A DNA stretch of 64,000 nucleotides. It comes from Aurantiochytrium sp. KH105 (Eukaryota > Sar > Bigyra > Thraustochytrida > Thraustochytriidae). The notes under the pieces are model-generated. The model worked only from the letters and a program-made list of their open reading frames with translations, ran no database searches and was not told where the DNA came from. This document shows, piece by piece, positions 19,710 to 28,330 of the stretch. Position 1 is the first letter of the stretch. Each line of letters starts with the position of its first letter. A program made the position numbers and the translations under genes. Where the stretch lies: the NCBI GenBank assembly GCA_003116975.1, contig BGKB01000074.1:186001-250000 (forward strand), read 5' to 3'.

Positions 19710-22700
19710 TCAGCGAGCATTGTTGTCGGGAGCAGGCGAGTCGCTGCGCGTCGACATCTGGTGCGACACCATTTCCCAGACCAGTCTCATCTGATCGAGA
19801 GTCCACTGCGAATGATCCAAGCCTTGTACCGTGTCGAAATTCACCTCGGCGCCAGCGAGATGAAGCGCCCGCGCGGTAACCTCGGCAAGCGCGGGCGTCA
19901 CATTGACATCGAGCGCACCATTGCGCATCATAATCTTGGGCAGTTGCATTTCCTGCGTCGAAGGCTTGACCAAGAGCAAATGTAGTAAAGAATCGAGAAC
20001 CTCACTTGCCAGCGAGAGGTGCGCATTGATACCAGCAACAAAGCCAATGACAATTGGGTCGGACTCCATTGCAAGCAGAAGCGCCGAAAGCAACGCGAAG
20101 CCACCGCCGCTCTGGAATCCGCCGAGCACAATGTTTTGAGGGAGAACGCCCTGATGCAACTGTGCGATGACTGCCTCGCGAACAAGTCGAGCGGCTTCTA
20201 CAGCCACGTCACGGTCCTCGTTGCGCGGAGTGATCAGGGCAAAGAGCTCTCGAATCGCGGGGAAGGCGCTCTGCGAAGGAAATCGTGGCGCTTTACCATC
20301 ATCCTTGAACTGACTTCCTCCTCCCTTGCCCTGCGCCGACTGTTTCGATCGCAACTTGATTCGTTTCATTTCTTCTGCGGCATCCGCGAGCATGCTTGCA
20401 ACGAGCTTGGGCCCACCGGGTAGTTGCAGAGTGTCATGGAGCCCAGGCGCAAACGGTTCCGGTACACGCTCCAAACCCAAGTCTGGGATGATGAAGCGGA
20501 CGCGAGGCATCCCAAAGTCGCGAAAGACGGCCTCCCATGATGCTGGGTGGTCCTCGGGCCCAGGCAGCCATATCACAACGCCCTCTGGTGTTCCGTGGCC
20601 CTGCGGCACAATGTCACGAGAGAGAGACATTCGAAAGCGCTTCCCTGAGCGCGCATTCATTAGCTGCTTGGGATCCTCCGCGAGTCTCTTCTCGACAATC
20701 ATCGTCGATGACTCAACAATGCCGTGGCTTGGCGTTGACAACACAAGTTGTTGCTGTTGTTGCTGCTGCTGTTGATTATGATATTGCCGAGACTGCGAAC
20801 TTTGGTCGCTTGACGAGGGCTCATCCGATCGAACCTCGAAGAAACTCAAAGTCGTCTCGATACGCGACTTGAGAAGCGCCATAAGCTTCGCGTCTGACTG
20901 CGCCCCGTCATCGCTAAACTCATTCAAATGCTTTCGAATCTTGTCGCAGCCTCCAACGGCCCGGTTCTGCAAATCCTCAAGTATTTGCTCGCTCAGCGTA
21001 TATTGTAAACTATCCTCGTGCCCTCCTTGCGCGCCCTGCGCAGTCAGACGATCGCGCTCATGCAGTGAAAGCTCGAGAGACATGCAGAGTACGTAGAGTG
21101 TGTTCGACGAAATGTACGCAAGCATTCGACGCCAGCGCGCCGAACCGGGATGCCGCAAATCTTGCCCTCGGTCTTCCTCGTATGACATTCCCATCTTCGC
21201 CGCAAGATGCAATCGGTACTTGGCATAGCCAAGAAGAGAAAGCAAGGTTGCTACGCTCGGAGTTGCAGCATCTGTGCCGAGCGCGCCACCATGCATTGCG
21301 TGCTCACCGAGATTTCCATGCGAAAAGGATCGCGGTCTTGACTCGTAATGGTTCGAGTGATGCGACGAGTAATGCTGTTGTCTTCCTACACCCCGAGCAA
21401 GAGGAAAGGGAATCATGGCCTTGCCCCAATCCCGACGCGGCAAAACTTGCAGCGTGTGTTCATCGGTCTGCAGTTGACGCGGGTGCTTCACGATTTGACG
21501 CGAGCGAAGTAGAGCGAGTAGCTGTTGCACAACACTGCACACCCTGTATTCGATGGTCACATGCAAGACGGAAATATCTCCATCGTCGAGCTGCGATATG
21601 ACTGCGCCGCGAGACGAAGGAGCAGTCTCGGCTTCGGACTCTCGCAGCTCCTCGATGATGCTAGAAGTGCGGAGAATAGATGTTTTCTCGCGAGGGGTGC
21701 CCGCCAGAGGCCTGCGCTGCAACGACTCCATCACCGGCTGCCGATCCTGGTCCACTTCGAGTGGAGTGACGGGTCGCGTGCAAATGCACAGCCGCGGCAC
21801 TGCCTTGCTTACAGTGAAAAACGTGCGGACGAACTCCTCCAAAAAGTACGACCGGCGCGCGCCCTCACTGCCAACCACCAGCTCATGGAGCATCGTCCAC
21901 GCGGCCGTAAGCAAAGGAGCGTACAGTTCTCCATGCAGCCGCCATCGCTGCGTATGGTTCGACATCGCGCGAAGTAAGTCCACGACACGAAGGGACTCCT
22001 CAAGAGCGCCGAGGGTGAGCACGCTATCCGCGCTCTTGTATGCCTGGAGCGCTGCGAGGATGGCGCCGCGGTGTGCCGCAACAAATGTAAAAGCTGGCTC
22101 CACATTGCGATTCTCCTTGCTTGTCTTGTTACTGTCGAGAAGAATGGCAGCCAGTTCGAGTGCCTGACACCATACCAAATGGGCTGGATCTCGCTCGCCC
22201 TGAACCGTGTATCCACGAAAGGTAATGGAGGCGGCATTGTCGCGGTTGTCCATGCTCGCAGGAAATGGCTTGTCGCCAGCAACGCCGCGCAGAAGCGGAT
22301 CCGTGGCGAGCGCGCGTAGGATGTTCAGACGTGCGAGGTGAGGTCCAACCCCTGTGCCATCGACACGAGCGGCAGCACCAAAGATGTGCAAGATTAGCTG
22401 CAAGCGCAAAAGGCCACGCTTCAGCTCCTGCGCCGCCTCAAAGCCCACCTTGCGCGAAATGGGTCTGCGCGCGCCGGAAACGCCTCCGCTCGCCCCACGT
22501 GAGCTGCCGCCCTTTGTCCCGGCGCCTGTCCAGGAGGAGGAGGCTGTTGCCGAGGACATGGGAATATCAGATTCCATGCCCATCGGCGGCCTGGACGGCG
22601 GGCCCGATGCAGACGAGGCCTGTGACGAATGCGGATAGGACTCACCGATATGGGTGTTACCACTACGCTCGTCAATAATGTCCAAGAGCCGGCGCCGGTC

Positions 22701-25700
22701 GGAGGGCTTATAGATGCCCATCTCCTGAAGCGCTGCGTGGTCCAAGGTGCGAAGCTCGCTGACGCTGGTGATGCCAAAGTCCAGAAAAAGGTGGATCACA
22801 CTCATATCAACGAGGCCGGCCTCGTCAGAGTATCCTGAAGAAATCTTGGAGCCAACGAGATCGCGATAGTTGCGAGAAGACCGATGTCTTGAACGAAACT
22901 CGAAAGTCTTGTATCCCAGCTGTCGCGCAATCTCTCGCATGCGGCTCTCGGCTTCCTTTTCCTTGGCGCCTTTGGCGCGATCCGCTTCGGCCTCTGCCGC
23001 AGCGGCTGCAGAGACGGAAGCGTCCTCTTCTTCATGGATCGTAAGTGCATCTTGCGAGCTCGACGAGAGCGCAAGTGAAATGACAGATGAGTTGTCGGGC
23101 TCTGCGTCGCCCCGTGTTGACGCTCCCGACGGCGCAACGTCCTTGTTCGTCGCAGAAGGCGTCGTGGCGCTCAGCACCTTGACACTGAGGTCGCTGAGAC
23201 CATTGCGCTCGAGCCAAATGTGAAGGCCTTGGCGGTCGGCGTAGCGGCGCCCGAGAGTCTCGGCATGGAGCACATATGATTTTTGCAGCAAACCAAAGAC
23301 ATTCTGATCCATCAAAGCCTTGACGGCCAGCGTCTGCTCCGGAGCAAGCCCCGAGAGAATGAGGCAGAGCAGCGGCAAGCACAAATCAAGGATCTCCGTC
23401 TGGTCGGCATACCTGGAGAGAACCTTTGCCAGCGGGTCGAGCGCAAGCATGCGCGCATTCGCGAGTTTGGCGCATGGTCCGACGTCTGCCTCATCGTCGC
23501 CCGCCACCTCAAAGAGCATGAGCAGACCAGCAAGAAGCGACCGCATGACACCGAGTGTAAAGACTCGGGTCTGCGCAGCGTCACTGCTACCGGCTGGACT
23601 CGCATAGTTGAGAAGATTGTTCAGACACCGCGAGATCCACTCGATGAGCTGCACGGATCCTGGCGAGGATGGGTCCTCGCTGTCGAGAACGAGCTTTTCT
23701 CCGCGCATCGCACGTGGGCGCTTGCGAAAGGCAGCCAGGGGCGTGGCGATCCGCGCGTCGAGCAGGAGCGATTTCATGTTCTCTGCGGACGTTCCACGCT
23801 CAAAAATCTTAAAGTGAAGCATCGATGTGAACATCTCCGCCATCTCCAAAAGGTAGCGCTGCTGATGATTGTTGTCAAAGAGATCGGCATCTGCGTCGCG
23901 CAGATTCGCAGCGAGTTCTGTGACGAGCGTGTACGATGTCATGTCGCCCCAATGCTTGGAAGCCACATTGCTCAAGGAGCGAGTTCGGCTCACGAGCGAG
24001 TCCGCAGGACCGGTCTTGCGGTTCATGGGCGAGGCCAGGTCATCGGGCGCCGGCTGATCGTCCCAGGTAATCAAACATCGAGTCTCCATGTAAATCTTCC
24101 ATGCGCGAAGTAGCATAAGCTGTGCCTCGGAAAGAGCGAGGATGCAGTTTTGGAAGCGAACGTCCTCGACGAGATCCTCTTCGTCCGGGAAAACGCGCTC
24201 GAGCATGTCTACATTGTATTGCTGGCTTGCCACCAGCCCGAAGCGGTGCTGACGGCGCTCATGAAGAAACATATCAGCACTCGGGGGCGGCATGACCATT
24301 GCACTAGCATGTCGTCGAAACGCCGAGAGATCGACACCCGAGGATTTGATCGACGCTGTCGTCGTCTCGTGGCGTGACACGCTGGCACCCGGATACTGCT
24401 TGAGCCACGCGTTGTCGCGATCTTGCTTTCGCAGCGTCCGCAAAAGCTCCATGAACGATCCGCTTACGCCATTTGTTTCGATCTCCAACGTCATGATCTC
24501 GAGCGCCCAGGCGCGTGCGCAAATTTGGTTCTTTTGCGCGGTGATGGCTTGCGACGTGAAACCAAGCAACTTCTCCTCCTCAATGTCCTGATAGAGACTA
24601 AACGACATGAGGTCCCAGAAAGAGGGCTCTAAATCGAGCAGACGAGCGATGATCGAGGAGTAACGCTTGTACCAAAGCGCGCCAATGAACTCGAGAGCAA
24701 CCAGGTATAGTCTCGGTGCCTCGCGAAAGTTGCTTGTCTCGCGCAAGATTCCGAGTATATTCTCGAGAATCGCATCGTTTTGCAAAAGCATGGCAGCAAG
24801 ACCAGGTTCCAATTCAAGTGAGGTGGTGAGAAGCCCCAAGGTTGCCGTTTCGCCGTTCGAGATTGACTTGGCGACATCGTCTGAAAGCATCGCCGCCTTG
24901 GAGAGCATGGCCACGACACTTGGAACGCCTCCGCTCGCGCCACCACCGAAATAGGCGCTCGTTCCACCCGAGCCGCTCGCGCCGCCAAGGCCATTGGCAC
25001 TGCCTTGGTTCGCAGACGCGGTGGAAACGATGCCATCCGCGACACCTGTGCCAGACTTGAGACCGCCAACAAGTCGACCCTTGGGGCCGCCTCCAGTTGC
25101 TTTTTGTTGCTTGGCGCGTCGGAAGGCATCGAGCGAAACGACAAAATTTTCGAGAACGCGGACCGCGAGACGCTGCAGAGGAAACTCGCACGGAATACGA
25201 TCGTCTTCGGCGGGGAAGCCAATGTAGGTGGCGACTGTTGCCGCGAGATCTTGACGACAAAGAAGAGCGATCTTTTGCGTCCCGGAACCGTCGAGTTCGA
25301 GAACCGTGGATAAAAGATCGAGGGAGGCTACGACAAGCTCCTGGGCAAATACAGCGCGAGGAAGTTTGAGCGCCAAAATGTTGGCAATGAGGGCATCTTG
25401 GGTTGCGGTGTCATTCATGATGTCGTCCATGACTTTAGCGCGCACGCCATCCATTTCAAAAGGCATTTCCGCGCATCGATGCAGAATGCGGGTTGTGCGA
25501 GTGCCAATATCCCAACGCTGGGCTTGCGAAGCGAAGCGCCAGCCGCGGTGGCTGCGAAAGACTTCGCGCACAAGCTTGACAGCCTGAAAAACGAAGCGCC
25601 GGGTTTGAGCGCGTCTTCCCTGCAGCGAGAGCCCGAGGACGCGAAAGAAGGCGCCCTCGCCAAGGCTGAGAAGTTGCATCAGCCGCGAAGGCTCTACTTC

Positions 25701-27950
25701 AGCGGGAGCACCAGACGGAGCAAGTTTACGAAGCGTGGCGTCGTCGACGGAACCGTGATAGCCAAGGACCCGGAGGTGCCGCGAAAGCTCGGCGCGCGAG
25801 CATCGCGCGCCGCAATCCTGGAAAGCCACGTGTAATTCTGAAGAGTAATGCTCGCGCTCGACCTGTAGAATGAGCATATTAATGAGGTCGATGCCGTGCA
25901 AGAGACCAGCGTACTCGCCGGCCGCAGTGGCTTGCTCGAGCTGACGGCGGATCACGCCGAGTACGGGAAACGCAGAGGCCTGGTCGGCTTCGTTCGCGAG
26001 AATCGTGAGGACGTGCTGCGGGAACTTCTCGGCAAGGTTACGAAGCGTCTCCACGAGGTAGGGATCGCCGAGGTGCGAGCGTACCACGTTATGGGTAATT
26101 TTGATCATGTCGAAGCGGGCCGCAAGGTTGGCCCGATTAAGGTGCTTGACAAGACTGCAAAAGAGCGCGAGGTTGGAGAGACGAATCTCATTGCCAACAT
26201 ACGCGTATGCGTAGCTGGCGCTGTTTTCGCTTGCGACAAGTGCGCCACAGAGCTCGAGAAAGGCATTCGGAAAGTGTGAAAATTGCGCGAGCAGCTTTCG
26301 CAACGTATGCGTGGCGTTGCGCCAAAAGGCGTCGCAAGCTTCGGGACGGCCGGCAAAGGCCGCCGCACAAAGCTTTGCTACAAAGAGACAGTCTGACTCG
26401 CTATCAAGGAGCTCGTCGATGCCAAAGTTCTCGATTGCCGTGGTGACGACGGGAAGGAGCGGATGAGCAAACTCGGTCTGTTTACTGACGTTGCCGAGAG
26501 ACTCGAAACCCGCCGCGTAGCTACGTGAAAAGGCGTTTTCGTCGGCGACGAAGGCGGCCCAGGCTAGACTTACGGCAGGCGCATCGAGTGCGATGACCGC
26601 GTCCTTGAGGTCTTCGCTGTAGCCAGCGCGGAGACGGTCTAAAAGCGCGAGGATGCGTGACACGTAAGGAACGCGATTGATCAGGCTGCTTCGCTTCGGC
26701 CGAAGCAGTCGAAGCAGCAGCTTTTTCTCTCTTCGAACGGGCATGTGGAAGAGAATGCGTAAAAGCTGACGCTCCAGATTTTCGGGAAGGTCCTTGCGCT
26801 CCAAGATGGTCAGTGCATGATCCATGATAAACTCGCATCGCTCGTCGATGAATTCGCAAGCGAATTCGTGCCATTTGTCATCAGAAGCCGCCAGGTTGTC
26901 ATTGTCGGCAGCAGCGCGAGACATGAGCACAACGACGTTGAGCAAGGCAGACTGTTCGCCTTGAAAGCGGCGCTCGACCTCGTTGAGAAGGCTCTCGCTC
27001 CTGCGCAGGCCAAAGACAATCTCGTTGCTGTTGTCGCGAGCTAGCTTGATGTCGGCCTGGAGTGTCGCGCGAAAGCGATCGTCGCTGAGCGAGACGAGAC
27101 CAACGACGGAGTCGATGGCATCGAGCTCGGCGAAGGAGCGCACGTCTGACAGCGCCTCTTCGACAGCGGCGCGTTTTGCGCTACTACGACGGACGATGCG
27201 TAGGATTTCGTGTCTCCTGGCGTTGGCGCGACGAATGCCCAAGCCAACCTCTTCTTTTGCCCCGAGGAAGCGCGCCACCAACGCCCTGCCAGCAGCGTCA
27301 CTCAAGTCCAGTCTTTCACAGACTTCTTCTACAAAGTTGGCGCGCGAACGAGGAGTCTTGCCTGAAGCCTGGCTTCGAGCGGGCGCCGCGTCTTGCGATC
27401 GTCGCGGGAAGGCATCCAAGAGCTTGACGAGGCTATCTCCGGGAAAGTGCGTCGCAATATCATCCTCTTCGAGACTGGTGATGGCACCCATGCCCCCCAG
27501 TCGCTCGCCAGTGCACGCGAGCGCCAGTGCCTCTGTGGTGAACCAGTCATGGCCCTGGTTTTCGAGACCGACAATTTTGAGGACATCTTCGCTCGAGAGC
27601 GAGTCTTTCACTGCGGTTAGCGCTGTGCTGCCGAGGCCCCGTTTCGGGCTACTGTTGCCGTCGCTGCTGCCTGATGTTCCTCGTGGCATGAGTGCTAGCG
27701 AGAAGCCTTTTTCAGGAGTCGCTGGATCCCCCGTGCTCGAGGCGGTGGCGTCGTTTGCCTTGTTTGGGCCTTGGTCAGTCTCCCCATTCTCACGCTGCTG
27801 CTGCTGCGGCTGCTGCGTCGATGAAGACGATTCCTCATTCGACTCGTTCCCTCCGGCGGCAGCCCCAAACGAGAATGTTGGTGCCGTGGTCGCGCTCGCA
27901 GCTGCGTCCGTGTTCGCCCCGTTGGCGGCGCCAAAGTTGAAGAAGCTCAT
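19710..27950 (-). CDS. NUP188: Giant Nup188-like nucleoporin fused to SAM and thioesterase-like domains
   Basis: A single 2746-residue frame. The N-terminus has FG-type motifs (SFFNFG, TFSFGAA), then a very long helical solenoid whose final part (segments around YRVCSVVQQLLALLRS, SVATLLSLLG and NTLYVLCMSLELSL) follows the pattern of the Nup188 C-terminus, an inner-ring scaffold of the nuclear pore. A SAM-like domain (HLFLDFGITSVSELRTL...) sits at about residues 1712-1765, inside the solenoid. The last 294 residues (from about 2453) are an alpha/beta-hydrolase of the acyl-protein thioesterase/carboxylesterase type, with a conserved Asp (D2681) and His (GLDHSQ, H2713). The nucleophile elbow reads GGFQSGGG instead of GFSQGG, so Ser2614 is one position late. 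No introns. The start ATG at 27950-27948 opens the FG segment. Family assignment of the scaffold is from pattern memory. Confidence 0.75.
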   Translation of the reverse strand: MSFFNFGAANGANTDAAASATTAPTFSFGAAAGGNESNEESSSSTQQPQQQQRENGETDQGPNKANDATASSTGDPATPEKGFSLALMPRGTSGSSDGNSSPKRGLGSTALTAVKDSLSSEDVLKIVGLENQGHDWFTTEALALACTGERLGGMGAITSLEEDDIATHFPGDSLVKLLDAFPRRSQDAAPARSQASGKTPRSRANFVEEVCERLDLSDAAGRALVARFLGAKEEVGLGIRRANARRHEILRIVRRSSAKRAAVEEALSDVRSFAELDAIDSVVGLVSLSDDRFRATLQADIKLARDNSNEIVFGLRRSESLLNEVERRFQGEQSALLNVVVLMSRAAADNDNLAASDDKWHEFACEFIDERCEFIMDHALTILERKDLPENLERQLLRILFHMPVRREKKLLLRLLRPKRSSLINRVPYVSRILALLDRLRAGYSEDLKDAVIALDAPAVSLAWAAFVADENAFSRSYAAGFESLGNVSKQTEFAHPLLPVVTTAIENFGIDELLDSESDCLFVAKLCAAAFAGRPEACDAFWRNATHTLRKLLAQFSHFPNAFLELCGALVASENSASYAYAYVGNEIRLSNLALFCSLVKHLNRANLAARFDMIKITHNVVRSHLGDPYLVETLRNLAEKFPQHVLTILANEADQASAFPVLGVIRRQLEQATAAGEYAGLLHGIDLINMLILQVEREHYSSELHVAFQDCGARCSRAELSRHLRVLGYHGSVDDATLRKLAPSGAPAEVEPSRLMQLLSLGEGAFFRVLGLSLQGRRAQTRRFVFQAVKLVREVFRSHRGWRFASQAQRWDIGTRTTRILHRCAEMPFEMDGVRAKVMDDIMNDTATQDALIANILALKLPRAVFAQELVVASLDLLSTVLELDGSGTQKIALLCRQDLAATVATYIGFPAEDDRIPCEFPLQRLAVRVLENFVVSLDAFRRAKQQKATGGGPKGRLVGGLKSGTGVADGIVSTASANQGSANGLGGASGSGGTSAYFGGGASGGVPSVVAMLSKAAMLSDDVAKSISNGETATLGLLTTSLELEPGLAAMLLQNDAILENILGILRETSNFREAPRLYLVALEFIGALWYKRYSSIIARLLDLEPSFWDLMSFSLYQDIEEEKLLGFTSQAITAQKNQICARAWALEIMTLEIETNGVSGSFMELLRTLRKQDRDNAWLKQYPGASVSRHETTTASIKSSGVDLSAFRRHASAMVMPPPSADMFLHERRQHRFGLVASQQYNVDMLERVFPDEEDLVEDVRFQNCILALSEAQLMLLRAWKIYMETRCLITWDDQPAPDDLASPMNRKTGPADSLVSRTRSLSNVASKHWGDMTSYTLVTELAANLRDADADLFDNNHQQRYLLEMAEMFTSMLHFKIFERGTSAENMKSLLLDARIATPLAAFRKRPRAMRGEKLVLDSEDPSSPGSVQLIEWISRCLNNLLNYASPAGSSDAAQTRVFTLGVMRSLLAGLLMLFEVAGDDEADVGPCAKLANARMLALDPLAKVLSRYADQTEILDLCLPLLCLILSGLAPEQTLAVKALMDQNVFGLLQKSYVLHAETLGRRYADRQGLHIWLERNGLSDLSVKVLSATTPSATNKDVAPSGASTRGDAEPDNSSVISLALSSSSQDALTIHEEEDASVSAAAAAEAEADRAKGAKEKEAESRMREIARQLGYKTFEFRSRHRSSRNYRDLVGSKISSGYSDEAGLVDMSVIHLFLDFGITSVSELRTLDHAALQEMGIYKPSDRRRLLDIIDERSGNTHIGESYPHSSQASSASGPPSRPPMGMESDIPMSSATASSSWTGAGTKGGSSRGASGGVSGARRPISRKVGFEAAQELKRGLLRLQLILHIFGAAARVDGTGVGPHLARLNILRALATDPLLRGVAGDKPFPASMDNRDNAASITFRGYTVQGERDPAHLVWCQALELAAILLDSNKTSKENRNVEPAFTFVAAHRGAILAALQAYKSADSVLTLGALEESLRVVDLLRAMSNHTQRWRLHGELYAPLLTAAWTMLHELVVGSEGARRSYFLEEFVRTFFTVSKAVPRLCICTRPVTPLEVDQDRQPVMESLQRRPLAGTPREKTSILRTSSIIEELRESEAETAPSSRGAVISQLDDGDISVLHVTIEYRVCSVVQQLLALLRSRQIVKHPRQLQTDEHTLQVLPRRDWGKAMIPFPLARGVGRQQHYSSHHSNHYESRPRSFSHGNLGEHAMHGGALGTDAATPSVATLLSLLGYAKYRLHLAAKMGMSYEEDRGQDLRHPGSARWRRMLAYISSNTLYVLCMSLELSLHERDRLTAQGAQGGHEDSLQYTLSEQILEDLQNRAVGGCDKIRKHLNEFSDDGAQSDAKLMALLKSRIETTLSFFEVRSDEPSSSDQSSQSRQYHNQQQQQQQQQLVLSTPSHGIVESSTMIVEKRLAEDPKQLMNARSGKRFRMSLSRDIVPQGHGTPEGVVIWLPGPEDHPASWEAVFRDFGMPRVRFIIPDLGLERVPEPFAPGLHDTLQLPGGPKLVASMLADAAEEMKRIKLRSKQSAQGKGGGSQFKDDGKAPRFPSQSAFPAIRELFALITPRNEDRDVAVEAARLVREAVIAQLHQGVLPQNIVLGGFQSGGGFALLSALLLAMESDPIVIGFVAGINAHLSLASEVLDSLLHLLLVKPSTQEMQLPKIMMRNGALDVNVTPALAEVTARALHLAGAEVNFDTVQGLDHSQWTLDQMRLVWEMVSHQMSTRSDSPAPDNNAR

Positions 27951-28134
27951 TTTTTCTTATCTCCAGGCCAGCCAGGCCAAGTCGTAGCGCGGCTCAGCTC
28001 AGCTCGGCTCAGCTCTCTCCGCGGCCGCCGCCTCGCCCGCGTCGCGCGCGCGCAGGACCCGCGGCCCCGCCCCGCCCCGCCTCGCCTCGGCCTCGCGTCG
28101 CTCGCTCGCTTGCGTGCTTGCTTGCCAAGCTTGG
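27951..28134. promoter_or_regulatory. Short divergent promoter region, NUP188/HDAC
   Basis: About 180 bp between the NUP188 ATG and the first candidate HDAC ATG. GC-rich with CGGCTCAGCTCAGCT and TCGC-type short repeats; no TATA box seen. Confidence 0.4.
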
Positions 28135-28299
28135 ATGGATAAAATTGGTCTCTCTCTCGAGGAGCTTGGCTCCGGCCGTCGTTACCCGCAAGTGGGCTAT
28201 CCGCGGCCCCGCAAGTGCGCTATCCGCGGCCGCGCAAGTGCGGCCCCCGCGCCCCGCCACCTGCNCCGGGGCGGACAAGTATGGGCTGCTGGAGAAATG

Positions 28300-28330
<31 letters not shown>

